DNA of 49,472 bases, from NCBI GenBank assembly GCA_021604725.1, contig BQJN01000024.1, positions 1-49,472 on the forward strand, in the 5' to 3' direction. Each line of letters opens with the position of its first letter. The first letter of the stretch is position 1. This document shows positions 40,429 through 49,472 of this stretch, one piece after another. The stretch comes from Lysobacteraceae bacterium. GTDB lineage: Bacteria; Pseudomonadota; Gammaproteobacteria; Xanthomonadales; BQJN01. The notes beneath the pieces were generated by a model that saw only the letters and a program-made list of their open reading frames with translations, did not search any database and was not told where the DNA came from. A program made the position numbers and the translations under genes.

Positions 40429-41067
40429 TCAGTCGAAATCGTGGTCGTTTGGAGTGATCGATGTTGATCCCGAAATACGCCGGGTCTCGACATGCCCTGA
40501 TGCTGATGTCCGAACCACTCGACAGTCATGGTCACTGATGGAGTTGTTTACGCAAACCACATGTGCAGTGCCAGGCTGATCTTGCACGTGCATCGCGCCG
40601 GTAGCATCGAAAGAGAACCGTCTGTTGCCGGTGTCGCTGCCACGAATGGTCACACTTCCCGAGCTTGGAGAGGCGACGCGCAGCAAAATGTCGCCTTCGG
40701 CAGGCTCAAAGATGTGATCGGTATCGTTGTTGGTATAAATCAACCAACCCTCTTCGTAAGCACGATTGGCCGCCCCTGTTCCGCAGGTGCAGTTGCCACC
40801 CTGGGTACATGCGGTCGCCACGGTATCAAATCGACACATGCTGACCATGATGCTGCGGTTGATCGCTTGCGACCTGGCGAACTGTATGTCACCGACGAAA
40901 CGATTGGTCTCGTCGGTGACCTGAGCATTGTTGGTAAAGGTGACAAAGCTCGGCACGCCAATGGCGATGACGACGCCGAGCAATATCAAACTGATCAACA
41001 ATTCAATGAGCGTCAAGCCACGTTGAAAACGCCTTGTCGCCTTGCCATGTGTTGCTGTGATGTTCAT
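40429..41067 (-). CDS. Type IV pilus minor pilin of the FimT/FimU (GspH) family
   Basis: 212 aa from the ATG at 41065-41067. The prepilin leader ends in RG before LTLIELLISLILLGVV, the methylated, cleaved class III motif with glutamate at +5. The GspH/FimT soluble domain follows (FVGDIQFARSQAINRSIMVSMC). Cysteine pairs are present (CTQGGNCTCGTG; VVCVNN..HDCRVV). It initiates or caps the pilus together with PilV, PilW, PilX and PilY1. It is the last gene of the minus-strand cluster, 5 bases after pilY1. Confidence 0.92.
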   Translation of the reverse strand: MNITATHGKATRRFQRGLTLIELLISLILLGVVIAIGVPSFVTFTNNAQVTDETNRFVGDIQFARSQAINRSIMVSMCRFDTVATACTQGGNCTCGTGAANRAYEEGWLIYTNNDTDHIFEPAEGDILLRVASPSSGSVTIRGSDTGNRRFSFDATGAMHVQDQPGTAHVVCVNNSISDHDCRVVRTSASGHVETRRISGSTSITPNDHDFD

Positions 41068-41072
41068 CGGCC

Positions 41073-44000
41073 CTATTCGAAGTTGTGTTTCTGACGCCAT
41101 GAACGTCGATGGTGCTCAACACCTGCGGCTTTCGGTTGGCAAACGCCACCCGGACAATCGCCATCACCATCGCCCGCCGTGGTAATCAGAATCGTATCAT
41201 CTCCGACACCACGAACAACCGTTGAGGTCACACCAACAACCACGTCCTGGAACTCAAGACCTACCGCCATGGCACCACCGGACAACAAATCTCCGCTGTC
41301 AATAACACCATCACCGTTGAAATCAATCGGTGCATCGACATTACTCGGGTCATCTGGGCCAGTCCCAGCCGGTCCGCCACTGCGGTAGTCGACAGCCATC
41401 AGGAAACTGGTCCCACCCGGCTCGCATGGATTGAGGGTGTTTGGTATCAGCGTTGGGAACAACACCAGGTTGCCTCTGAACTGGGCGTTGGACACCACAC
41501 GTTCGCCTGCCGTCAAATCGATATACCAACCATCGTTTGAGCTATCGATGGCAAAGTCCTCGCCATCTGGATCGGTCAACCCTCGAACCGTCTCGGTTCC
41601 CAAAGTCACCGATGAAGTCAACGTACGCTGGTCGAGATCCGAACGATCAATAGCGCAACTCGTTGAGCTACACCCGACGTTGCGGTCGCGGATTCCGTAG
41701 AACGTTTGCGTTGGAATCAACGGTGTCTGATCGTCTGGCTCAATGTATTTGCCAGTGCCAAACAGCACCATCAAATCCGAATTGCCGAGACCAAGATCCG
41801 AGAACTCTACGCGAGGTCGTGCCAAGATCGGTTGAAGGTTGGTTGACGTTGCAGAGGCACCATCGCTAGACGCCGCGAACAGTGGCAAGCCGCCATTGGC
41901 CACACCCCACAGCAATGGGTTCTCAGATGAAATGTCAAACTCCCACATATTGCCGTACAGGTCGCCCGCATAAACGATGTCACCAACGTCATCGGTGTCG
42001 TAGTCGACCACGGTTGGTGCACTAAGTCCATTTGGACGAGACAGGCCCAGCGGATCGGTCTGCACTCCGGTGTCAATCTTGCGGATCACCTCTCCGGTTT
42101 CCGCATTCAAGACAAACAGTACCGCATTACCACTTCCGATATTGCCATCGGGTTCTGTTGAGTTGTAACCATTGCCAACAAACACGCCCCAGTTGGCGCT
42201 ACCGGCTGAACCATCGTCGCTATGCGGCGCATGGAATCGCGCAATGTAGGGCTCGCCATAGGAATAGCCCATGTCGGCATCATCAGCATCACTGAACTCC
42301 CACAGCACCTTGGCGCCAATAGCGGCTGCGGTCGGGCTATCACCTGGGTGCTCCGTCACATCAATACCGTAGTACAACTGGCCACCGTGGCGCATGCCAC
42401 CGACCAATAATGTGCGCCACCCTGTACCAGTTTCCACGAAATAGACATCACGAGTCGTAGGTGTTAAATCGACAAAGCTCTCGTAGGTCCAGTTCGGAAT
42501 CGTGGTATTGAACAAGCGCGTATGAACGGCCGATGGCGCGTACGCCCACTTTTCTTCACCGGATTCGGCATCGAACGCGTGCAAGAAGCCATCATTCCCG
42601 CCGACGTATACCATGCCGGCACGGTCGGCGTTATCCGCCCGGAACTTCGAGTACATGGCATCATCGCTGGCGTTCTCTGGTGCACCGGTATCGGACTGGT
42701 CTTCCGGGAAACTTCCACTGTCGCGATAGACTTCTCGAGGCGCGAACACAGGATGCGCTTCAGAGTGGATCACAGCGCCCAGCACCGAGCCACGGTCCCT
42801 GAACAAGCCGCCTGCAGAGGTCTCCATTGAGCGGTCGCCACGCAAGTAATCGACGCGCTCCGAACCAAGACCATCTAGGTCATCGAACAAGGTTTGCAGC
42901 AAGCTGGGGAAGTTGGACCAAGTAAACTCTACGGTGTTGGCTCCACCATCAAAGGAGGTGAGCAACAAACGGGTCGCCGGGTCCCTGGCATCCAAAAGCT
43001 CCGCGGCGTTCCACTCGGTGACGAAATCACCGGTGGTGTCGTCAACCACGAACTGTCCGGTCTCATCAACCTGAATCGCGTCAACCGCCCCTGACCAGTC
43101 ACTGGAGTCAAATCCAGTTCCGTACGCCGTTGTACCACCCTGTCGAATCACGCCTGTCGCCAGGGAGATACCACTGGCTGTTCCGACTCGCTCGAGGATT
43201 TCCAGGAAGGTCCGGTTAAGCTCCTCTTTCAAGGTTAAGGCGTTGGTGACCAGGAAATAGTTGTCGGGATCGCCATCGCCATCCTCGTCCCACTCTTCGT
43301 CCAGGTCAGGCAGGTTGTTGTCGTTGGAGTCAATAAACCCACCCCACTTCGCGGCGTACCAAAGCGGTCCTTTCAACAAGGTTGCCCCATCGGTTGAGCC
43401 CGGTGTAAACGTTCGCGTGGTGGTGGTCGGCAGTGCGACGTCATCATCCCAATCACTAGCCGTGCCAGGCAATACGCCAGGGGGGGTGTCGAGACGGTAA
43501 TCAGGGTCGCTGCCAGCGCCGGTATCAAGATCTCGAACCTCGAGATAGGTGCCGTCGGCCGTTGTTCCTGAAATCACATAGCCGGCATGCTGCTGGATAC
43601 AGCCAGCGGCGTATTCGCTGTTCAGGCCTACGGTTACTGTGCCGTCATCGTTAAGGCGATAGGCATAACGCACAATCATGTCCATGTCGTGATCGGCGCC
43701 CTGCTCAACGTCCTCATAGTTGATACGGAAAGCACCAGAGGTAGGTCCAATGCTCTCGACATAAAAATCGGTAATGGTATTGGTCGGCTGAAACGGGCCG
43801 GTGCCGCTGACGCCAAGGCAACCACCAACCGATTTGGCAAATGGCACCATGGTCACGGTCCCGGCATCGGTGGGGATTTCAATCCGCGGCAAGGGTGAGG
43901 CCAGCGCCACTGCGAACGTGTCGATCTTTTGATCGTCTACCGCATCGTTGATGTCGTTGATCAAACCATAGTAACCAACCGACGCCGAGTAGTAGCTGCC

Positions 44001-46160
44001 TTCCTTGGTTGGCTCTTCAGGTGACAAGCCGCGAATGCTGCCCAGGCCGGCCACTGTTTTCGGCGTTGGGCCACTGTCTTCGGTAGCGCCAGACTGACCA
44101 ATAAAACGCAGCGTGCCATCAATGTCACCCTCATTTGAGGAGATGGTGTTGGCCAGGGTCTTGACATCGATATCCGCCAGCGGCGTTGAAGTGGGAGCGA
44201 CCAGACCCGAGCCAAACTCGGAGTCGACCCCTGGCAATAGATCAGAGTCATAGTTCGGGTTGATGTCAGAGATCACCAGGTTGAATGGCTTGGCGCATTC
44301 GGACGCACCACCGCCACCGGACGCGACGTCCAGGTACGGGTTTTTCCAGGCCGGCAGTGGCAGGCCTAGTGCCGCATCCTCATTGCCCGTGGCGCTAATG
44401 TTGTATTCCGGGGTTGGCGCCGCCTGGCCAGCGAAGTAGCGCAGACCTTCATACATCATTTCGGCAATCGGGTTACCCCAGTCCTGCATCTCACCTGCAG
44501 TGATGGCCCGTGTTGTGATCCAGGCACTACCACCCGATGGAGGGCCTTCGTATTGGTAGCCGCTGTACTGAAATTCCGCAATGCGCAACTTGTCCATGGT
44601 ATCGACGATGCCACCGTTGGTCGGGGCGATAAATTGGCCAGTAGCAGCGTTGATTTCGTCGGTAAACAGGCCGATGTTCTTGCGCAACACACCACCCTGC
44701 GTGTTTTTCTCATAGCTACCAGTCAACAAACCAAACCACATTGACTCGTTCTCACCGAAGTCCTGCAGAATCCCGGAGGGTTTGTAGACCACGTTGCCGA
44801 GTGCGTCCTCGTACTTCAGGCAGTCGCTTTCCAGCATGCCGGCAACACAGACCTGCGTGCGAACAATGTAGTCAGTCATTGTCGAGGCAGGCGTCGGTCC
44901 GGTGTCATAGTAGAGTTCGTAAGAATCGCCACCGGTCCACTCCTGGTGGAAATACTCGATGGTGTGAATACCTTCGGCCAGGGTGACCGAGCCCGTATGC
45001 GATCCACGGGTGTTGGTTTGGCCATGACCGCCATACCAGTTGGCAATGATATTGCCGTTGATCTTCAGTTCCTGTGCGTCATCACCATTGACGTCAAAGG
45101 TGTAGGTGCCGCCGCCGGCAGGAACGATTAAATTACCGGTAGTGATCGCCATGTATTTGGCGTGACCGGACTCATCGTTGTCTGCGCAAGCACCGGCGAC
45201 TGCAGGGTTGCCCGACTGGTCAATGATGCTTGGCATCGTTGTACCGCAATAGTATGCAGAGGACGAACCGCCACCAAATGTCGTGCGCATGGTCGCCACT
45301 TCCGACGCATTGTCAGGCGTAGTCTCCGACGAGGTTGTGATGTCATAGACGTTGGTCTCAAGGTTGGCCAGCCCAAAGCTGGTGCCATCAGACGCCGGTA
45401 CGATGGCATAGGAGCCACTGGAGGCTGGCGTTGCACAATTCGGTCCACTGCCGCCATGAATACATCGGGTGCCCGCAACCGGCCGCTCAATTGATACCCA
45501 TTCCCACACTCGGTACGCACTATTGTCCAATACGCGCATCATTGGCGGACTGGTCTCACTGGTTAAGGTGACATTGGCAAACAGGTGGCGTTTGTCAGTG
45601 TCAGGCAAGGCCAGCGGTGTATATTCGGAGATGTCATAGCCGTCATTGGCAACGCTGCTGTACTCTTTGCCCCAGGTATGCGCGTCTTGTGGAACGAACG
45701 AGCGCTCAAGCACTGTAGCCGTGGTTGAGTCAGTCGAACGCTTTCCGCCGTACATGACCTTGCGCAACGCATCCATGCGTGAGGTGGTGACGTAGTTGAG
45801 GAAATCTCCACTCCACTGCCCGGAACATTTCTTGTTGCTGGTCGTTGCCGCTGGTACGAACTTGGCACCATCGTAGGTGTAACATTTGTAGGAGTCGAAA
45901 TAGCCGAAGTAATCGATCTCGTCGGGCTTATAGCCAACGTCCAGATCACCGTCACCATCAAGGTCGGCCGTGTCATTGTAGGCCTCATAAGACAGCTTGT
46001 GGTTTTTGCCCAGTGTCAACAAGGTCAACGGAGCCACCTTGGTTTCCTTCAGGAACAGTGGCGTATCGGATAGATCCAGAATAGCGGCATTGGCCGATGA
46101 GAATGCCGCACAGCCTCCCCACAACAGTCCCGCCGTTAGCCCTTTGATTGTCAGTTTCAT
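41073..46160 (-). CDS. pilY1: PilY1-type pilus tip adhesin/assembly protein with PA14-like insert
   Basis: 1695 aa, long for PilY1 (about 1160 in P. aeruginosa). It starts with a signal peptide (MKLTIKGLTAGLLWGGCAAFSSANA) after a good GGAG site. Near the start is an aspartate-rich loop (ADLDGDGDLDVGY) of calcium-binding type. A PA14-like domain lies at about residues 300-425 (DNDESGHAK...FDVNGDDAQELKINGNIIANW). The C-terminal third is the PilY1 beta-propeller (MVYVGGNDGFLHAFDAESGEEKWAY), with an EF-hand-like calcium loop FNGDGVIDSGDL near residue 1620. It sits at the pilus tip and affects extension, retraction and adhesion. Neighbours are the minor pilins. Confidence 0.95.
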   Translation of the reverse strand: MKLTIKGLTAGLLWGGCAAFSSANAAILDLSDTPLFLKETKVAPLTLLTLGKNHKLSYEAYNDTADLDGDGDLDVGYKPDEIDYFGYFDSYKCYTYDGAKFVPAATTSNKKCSGQWSGDFLNYVTTSRMDALRKVMYGGKRSTDSTTATVLERSFVPQDAHTWGKEYSSVANDGYDISEYTPLALPDTDKRHLFANVTLTSETSPPMMRVLDNSAYRVWEWVSIERPVAGTRCIHGGSGPNCATPASSGSYAIVPASDGTSFGLANLETNVYDITTSSETTPDNASEVATMRTTFGGGSSSAYYCGTTMPSIIDQSGNPAVAGACADNDESGHAKYMAITTGNLIVPAGGGTYTFDVNGDDAQELKINGNIIANWYGGHGQTNTRGSHTGSVTLAEGIHTIEYFHQEWTGGDSYELYYDTGPTPASTMTDYIVRTQVCVAGMLESDCLKYEDALGNVVYKPSGILQDFGENESMWFGLLTGSYEKNTQGGVLRKNIGLFTDEINAATGQFIAPTNGGIVDTMDKLRIAEFQYSGYQYEGPPSGGSAWITTRAITAGEMQDWGNPIAEMMYEGLRYFAGQAAPTPEYNISATGNEDAALGLPLPAWKNPYLDVASGGGGASECAKPFNLVISDINPNYDSDLLPGVDSEFGSGLVAPTSTPLADIDVKTLANTISSNEGDIDGTLRFIGQSGATEDSGPTPKTVAGLGSIRGLSPEEPTKEGSYYSASVGYYGLINDINDAVDDQKIDTFAVALASPLPRIEIPTDAGTVTMVPFAKSVGGCLGVSGTGPFQPTNTITDFYVESIGPTSGAFRINYEDVEQGADHDMDMIVRYAYRLNDDGTVTVGLNSEYAAGCIQQHAGYVISGTTADGTYLEVRDLDTGAGSDPDYRLDTPPGVLPGTASDWDDDVALPTTTTRTFTPGSTDGATLLKGPLWYAAKWGGFIDSNDNNLPDLDEEWDEDGDGDPDNYFLVTNALTLKEELNRTFLEILERVGTASGISLATGVIRQGGTTAYGTGFDSSDWSGAVDAIQVDETGQFVVDDTTGDFVTEWNAAELLDARDPATRLLLTSFDGGANTVEFTWSNFPSLLQTLFDDLDGLGSERVDYLRGDRSMETSAGGLFRDRGSVLGAVIHSEAHPVFAPREVYRDSGSFPEDQSDTGAPENASDDAMYSKFRADNADRAGMVYVGGNDGFLHAFDAESGEEKWAYAPSAVHTRLFNTTIPNWTYESFVDLTPTTRDVYFVETGTGWRTLLVGGMRHGGQLYYGIDVTEHPGDSPTAAAIGAKVLWEFSDADDADMGYSYGEPYIARFHAPHSDDGSAGSANWGVFVGNGYNSTEPDGNIGSGNAVLFVLNAETGEVIRKIDTGVQTDPLGLSRPNGLSAPTVVDYDTDDVGDIVYAGDLYGNMWEFDISSENPLLWGVANGGLPLFAASSDGASATSTNLQPILARPRVEFSDLGLGNSDLMVLFGTGKYIEPDDQTPLIPTQTFYGIRDRNVGCSSTSCAIDRSDLDQRTLTSSVTLGTETVRGLTDPDGEDFAIDSSNDGWYIDLTAGERVVSNAQFRGNLVLFPTLIPNTLNPCEPGGTSFLMAVDYRSGGPAGTGPDDPSNVDAPIDFNGDGVIDSGDLLSGGAMAVGLEFQDVVVGVTSTVVRGVGDDTILITTAGDGDGDCPGGVCQPKAAGVEHHRRSWRQKHNFE

Positions 46161-46215
46161 ACCATGTCTCCAGCTGCCAGACAGCTTGGGATAAATGACT
46201 TCTGCTCAAACAACA

Positions 46216-46800
46216 TCATGAGATGCAGTCCAGAACGAAAGTGCTTTGGGTCAATACGTATTCGTTGCCAGTCGGGCCAGTGCCGCGCGCAGTGATGCGA
46301 TAACGCGTATAGGACACGTCACCTGTACCGGCGATGCCGCCGTGCGCCTCCGCAACAGCTGACGACAGCGGCGGCAGCTCCTCGATAACATAGCGAGGGT
46401 TGGACGATAACGTTGAACCGGTAACCGCAGCGAAGTCGAAGGCTGGGGTTGCGCCAACGCCGGTCGGCCAGGCATGGTCATACCAAAATGACTGGATCTG
46501 CCCCGACGCGTGGTCGGCGTCCAGTCCCTGCATGTCCCACATGCGATCACTGCTGCTAGGGTCCGGCGGCGGGCACTCAAGATCCAGCAACCAGGTCTCG
46601 CCGGCACGAAGGGCACTTTCACTGGCATTGAAGGCCATCACAGAGCCCTGAAAACTACCGGCCATTCGCTCTTGCAACAGCGTCGTGTTCATCGCCGAAA
46701 CACCGAGAATGGCGAAAATAATCAACACCAACAGACCTACGATCAGTGCAACACCGTCTTGCCGTTGAGTCGAAACGATTGGTTGGGCACGATTGTTCAT
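46216..46800 (-). CDS. pilX: Type IV pilus minor pilin PilX
   Basis: 194 aa. The N-terminal region RQDGVALIVGLLVLIIFAILGVSAMNTTLLQERMAGSF is the PilX signature: an amphipathic start without the usual FTLIE, followed by a hydrophobic helix. The soluble part has ASESALRAGETWLLDLECPP and two distant cysteines (ECPP, VLDCIS). It is a core minor pilin, forming the initiating tip complex with PilV, PilW and PilY1. It overlaps pilW by 4 bases (ATGA) and precedes pilY1 by 55 bases. Confidence 0.93.
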   Translation of the reverse strand: MNNRAQPIVSTQRQDGVALIVGLLVLIIFAILGVSAMNTTLLQERMAGSFQGSVMAFNASESALRAGETWLLDLECPPPDPSSSDRMWDMQGLDADHASGQIQSFWYDHAWPTGVGATPAFDFAAVTGSTLSSNPRYVIEELPPLSSAVAEAHGGIAGTGDVSYTRYRITARGTGPTGNEYVLTQSTFVLDCIS

Positions 46801-48104
46801 GCGTTCATGTTCCTGAAGCTAATAACAGCTTGAAACTCGCGGCGGAGCAAGCCATCGGGATTGTCGTCATCACACGTATCTGCGTCCGCGTCATCTTCGC
46901 AGCGCGGGATGCCGTCGGGTGGCGTGAAGTTGGTGTTCATATAGGTGAAAGGCTGGTTGGTGGCGGAACCAATCGGGTTCACCGTCGACATCAAAATGTT
47001 GACCTCGACACTAACCACTTGCCGCCAAAGGCAACCCGCCGAACCACAATTGCCGACGCTCTCGTCTTCAATTTCTGCGGCGGTCAAAAAAGCCGTCTGA
47101 CAGGAAATGATGGCACCGGTGACCGGGTCAGCCGGGCAGGTATCACGACGATCGACACCGTAACGAAAGTCCAGTCGATCAACGCCGGGGACCAGTTCCT
47201 GGTCATTGCCATTGCGGACCCGTCGCAACGTTGAGTATTTGTCACCGGTAACCGCGTCCTCGCGAAAGGCGATGTAGTAACTGGTACTAGTCAATTCAAA
47301 GATACGCGCATCTTCGCTGCGGCCATACGCCTTTGACAGCGAAGGCGGGCTACCGACATTGCCGCTCCCAGAAAAATCGATCAACACCGGGGCCGTGCCA
47401 GATGTGCTGCTGACTTCGAAAATATCTGCCTCGTCGCAGTCCGCAACCACCAATACGTCGCCATTGCTGTACGACACCGCAGCGCCATTGGGCTTGGTCG
47501 ACGATACCGGCACCGGCGCCGTTGGATCGGCCATGTCCGCGGCCAGGATCTGCCCTTCACTGCCGAAATAGCGCATGGTCAGCACATCTGTACCGAACGC
47601 TCGCTCACCATCAGAAGTGCCATGATCATCAGGCACATCCAGGTAGTCCGGCACGACTGGATCACAATCACCGTCCGTGAAATTGCACTCATGCCCTTGA
47701 ATGAAGTAGCTGTTGGGAAGCTGATAACTGGTGCCAGTGGTATTCGGCAAGGCAGGTATGCCCGCTATTGAGCCGTCAGTCGGCACCCCTTCAATGGCAG
47801 CGGCGACAAGTACGCGTGGTGAATTTCGCAGGTCCGGCTTGCCAGGTTTATTGTTGAACGAGCTGCAGTACCGGTGAGATGACATCCGGATGTCCCTGGA
47901 CATTGTTTCCAGCGCGAACCGCACATTCTCCTGCAGACGCGCGATCTCCTGACCTTCGTTGTAAACAATGTTGACGCTTGAAAACAGCGTAATCATGCCA
48001 AGCATCAAGAAAACGCCCAGCACCAGGCCAAGCATCAGCTCAACGATGGTGAAACCACGTTGCAAGCGAACAGAGCTAGTAGTCATGTGCAATTTCATCC
48101 TCAT
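46797..48104 (-). CDS. pilW: Type IV pilus minor pilin PilW
   Basis: 435 aa from the ATG at 48102-48104, a 4-base overlap with pilV; ATGs at 48098 and 48086 are alternative starts. The prepilin motif is RGFTIVELMLGLVLGVFLMLG. The PilW-specific region is ARLQENVRFALETMSRDIRMS. The soluble domain is large with several cysteines (CSSFNN, CNFTDGDCDP, CLWRQVV). It lies between pilV and pilX in the usual order. It joins the tip complex. Confidence 0.93.
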   Translation of the reverse strand: MRMKLHMTTSSVRLQRGFTIVELMLGLVLGVFLMLGMITLFSSVNIVYNEGQEIARLQENVRFALETMSRDIRMSSHRYCSSFNNKPGKPDLRNSPRVLVAAAIEGVPTDGSIAGIPALPNTTGTSYQLPNSYFIQGHECNFTDGDCDPVVPDYLDVPDDHGTSDGERAFGTDVLTMRYFGSEGQILAADMADPTAPVPVSSTKPNGAAVSYSNGDVLVVADCDEADIFEVSSTSGTAPVLIDFSGSGNVGSPPSLSKAYGRSEDARIFELTSTSYYIAFREDAVTGDKYSTLRRVRNGNDQELVPGVDRLDFRYGVDRRDTCPADPVTGAIISCQTAFLTAAEIEDESVGNCGSAGCLWRQVVSVEVNILMSTVNPIGSATNQPFTYMNTNFTPPDGIPRCEDDADADTCDDDNPDGLLRREFQAVISFRNMNA

Positions 48105-48583
48105 GGGTGTGTCGCCAACACGACAGTCTGTGTGCCAGCGGTGTTGCCATCGTCGGTCGCCGCTTCGATCCATTGCACAGTAATGAGAAACACCTCTGGG
48201 TCTGTGTTTTGCGCGGTGACACTGCCCTGACCATTGGGCAAGCTCTGATTAATCATGCGCTTCCACTCAAACTCATCATTGGCTGCCAGTGCGTCAAAGT
48301 CACACGGGGCGTCCCAATCACAGTCGGCCGCAGTGCCCCCACTGGACCCCAGCGCAATGGCATCGTATTCACCCTCATCCGCACCATCGAGGTTGGCGCG
48401 GATGCGTTCCGCCATGTTGTTGGCCAGGAACACCGCCTGGGTTCGAAGGTATGCAGAGTTATTGTCGCGGATCGATGTTGCCATCAGCGCCGCCGTACCG
48501 ATCATGCCGATACCGAACACCACTAGCGCAATCATCACCTCCAACAAAGAGGCTCCGGTCTGCTTCGCAACTTGTCGTGACAT
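48101..48583 (-). CDS. pilV: Type IV pilus minor pilin PilV
   Basis: 160 aa from the ATG at 48581-48583 (MSRQVAKQTG); a GTG at 48613 would add ten residues. The prepilin motif is TGASLLEVMIALVVFGIGMIGTAALM, a PilV-type GxSLLEVMIAL start. The region AVFLANNMAERIRANLDGA is the PilV helix motif. Soluble cysteines (CDWDAPCDF) may form a disulfide. It heads the minus-strand pil operon pilV-pilW-pilX-pilY1-fimT. Confidence 0.93.
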   Translation of the reverse strand: MSRQVAKQTGASLLEVMIALVVFGIGMIGTAALMATSIRDNNSAYLRTQAVFLANNMAERIRANLDGADEGEYDAIALGSSGGTAADCDWDAPCDFDALAANDEFEWKRMINQSLPNGQGSVTAQNTDPEVFLITVQWIEAATDDGNTAGTQTVVLATHP

Positions 48584-48768
48584 GTTGTTGAACCTGGATT
48601 TCGATGGTTTCACATTAACTGCTTTTAATTTCGATTAGAATGTAGATGTGAGTTAGCGGCACGCTTGTTCCGACGAACGGTACAGACGAACAGTCGGGCA
48701 ACGAGCCGACGGTAGGCAAGTGCGAAAATACAACCCGAAGATCACACTATTCTTGATTGGCAACTGAT
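48584..48768. promoter_or_regulatory. Divergent promoter region between pilV and pilE
   Basis: 185 bases that must carry promoters for both divergent units. An AT-rich patch around 48615-48650 (TTAATTTCGATTAGAAT) holds a possible -10 TAGAAT, but the -35 spacing is poor. I found no clear sigma-54 pair (TGGCA...TTGC). No gene is visible. Confidence 0.4.
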
Positions 48769-49188
48769 ATGAACAATCGCAACTTTTCTCGCGGATTTAC
48801 CATGATCGAATTGATGATTGTAATCATCATCATGGTGATCATCATTTCCTTCGCGTATCCGGCGTACAACGACCAGATTCGCAAGTCCCGGCGTGCGGAA
48901 GCGACCGGCAAGCTGCTGGAAGTAGCCGGCGCTCAGGAGCGGTTCTTTACACGCAACAACGCCTACGCGGCGAACATGACCGCGCTGGGCTACGGTGCCG
49001 ACAACGAACCGACAGCCAACGGCCATTACCTGGTATCAACCGCCCGGGTGGTCAACCCCCCGTCCTACACCATCACGGCAACCCCCCAGGGTGATCAGGC
49101 CAATGATGCTCTGTGCGCCAATTTAACCCTCAACAGCTTGGGCCAAAAAGGCGAAACCGGAACCGGACAGGTCAAGGACTGCTGGTAG
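48769..49188 (+). CDS. pilE: Type IV pilin-like protein PilE
   Basis: 139 aa from the ATG at 48769-48771 (MNNRNFSRGFTMIELMIVI). The prepilin cleavage site RG before FTMIELMIVIIIMVIIISFAYPAYND is intact. The region RKSRRAEATGKLLEVAGAQERFFTRNNAYA is characteristic of PilE minor pilins in gammaproteobacteria. Two cysteines near the C-terminus (LCANLTLN and KDCW) form the D-loop. It is transcribed away from the other minor-pilin genes; in Pseudomonas pilE is on the same strand after pilY1. Confidence 0.93.
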   Translation: MNNRNFSRGFTMIELMIVIIIMVIIISFAYPAYNDQIRKSRRAEATGKLLEVAGAQERFFTRNNAYAANMTALGYGADNEPTANGHYLVSTARVVNPPSYTITATPQGDQANDALCANLTLNSLGQKGETGTGQVKDCW

Positions 49189-49472
49189 CAGGCATACTGA
49201 TAGCCGCCTTTAGGGATCTGCTCAACGAGTCGAGGGTGAACGGCTTTTGCAAGAATACCGGCCTGGACTTCTGAGGCCAGTCAGCTAGTGCTTGTTGCAT
49301 AGGGTAGCCACTGACGACCACCACTTGCGGCCCATGTTGCAACCTGCGAATTTCTTCGACGATATGCCTGCCATCGATACCCGGCATAACCAGATCAACA
49401 ATGGCGATATCGTATGCCCCGGGGCCGAATTTGACACGACCAAGACCGGCAGCACCGTCCTCCGCCGTTTCG
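49172..49472 (-). CDS. Response-regulator receiver domain, partial at the window end
   Basis: Partial: the frame runs off the window's right edge, with about 100 codons present. The segment DIAIVDLVMPGIDGRHIVEEIRRL carries the phospho-acceptor aspartate, VVVVSGYP the threonine/serine region (Ser in place of Thr), and VFLQKPFTLDSL the lysine. These are the receiver-domain hallmarks. After the domain only 20 residues follow, so it is either a stand-alone receiver or the end of a hybrid histidine kinase. The stop overlaps the pilE stop by 17 bases on the opposite strand. Confidence 0.85.
   Translation of the reverse strand, partial: ETAEDGAAGLGRVKFGPGAYDIAIVDLVMPGIDGRHIVEEIRRLQHGPQVVVVSGYPMQQALADWPQKSRPVFLQKPFTLDSLSRSLKAAISMPATSSP

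Overview
The window comes from the chromosome of a Gram-negative gammaproteobacterium with moderately high GC. The evidence is a two-membrane gene complement (an MCE/Mla-type lipid transporter, a LolCDE-like ABC system, an outer-membrane beta-barrel), type IV pilus minor-pilin genes, and gene neighbourhoods like those of Pseudomonas: yqgE-ruvX-pyrB-pyrC' and coaD/ferredoxin/ggt. The exact order cannot be fixed from sequence alone. I see no tRNA, rRNA, CRISPR array, insertion sequence or prophage. Coding density is very high, and many neighbours share 4-base ATGA or GTGA stop/start overlaps.

Layout. 0.1-4.5 kb (minus): DUF2333 protein, an ECF sigma factor with its membrane anti-sigma partner, and thiC with a strong terminator. 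4.7-12.2 kb: KefB-like antiporter (+); ferredoxin, gamma-glutamyltransferase and metallo-beta-lactamase-fold hydrolase (-); SLC13/RCK transporter (+); zinc-ribbon protein, DUF1272 protein and coaD (-). 12.2-17.1 kb: methyltransferase and GT4 glycosyltransferase (+) facing a three-gene minus-strand operon (UbiA-type phosphoribosyltransferase, DprE1-like, DprE2-like) predicted to make polyprenyl-phospho-arabinose. 17.2-24.1 kb (+): a FakA-FakB-like fusion, yqgE, ruvX, pyrB, a catalytically dead dihydroorotase partner and two tandem EamA transporters. 24.1-25.9 kb: two DUF4124 proteins (-), then a second sigma factor with a small membrane partner (+).

26.1-32.5 kb (+) is the most interesting block. 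It holds phosphatidylserine synthase, a GAF/PP2C-phosphatase/histidine-kinase-fold fusion, a STAS protein with an intact phospho-serine site, MlaE, MlaF, a long needle-like MCE protein, a PqiC-like lipoprotein and a possible HolD-like protein, in one tightly packed run. The layout suggests a phospholipid synthesis and transport operon controlled by a partner-switch phosphorelay.

32.5-38.7 kb: an EamA transporter (-), then a second envelope export operon (+): LolA-like carrier, two FtsX-type permeases, ATPase and an outer-membrane beta-barrel. 38.8-40.4 kb (-): a small heat-shock protein with a sigma-32 promoter and a ROSE-like 5' leader, a hairpin-rich non-coding stretch, and a PlsC-type acyltransferase. 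40.4-49.5 kb: the type IV pilus block fimT-pilY1-pilX-pilW-pilV (-), with pilE diverging (+) and a receiver domain cut by the window end.
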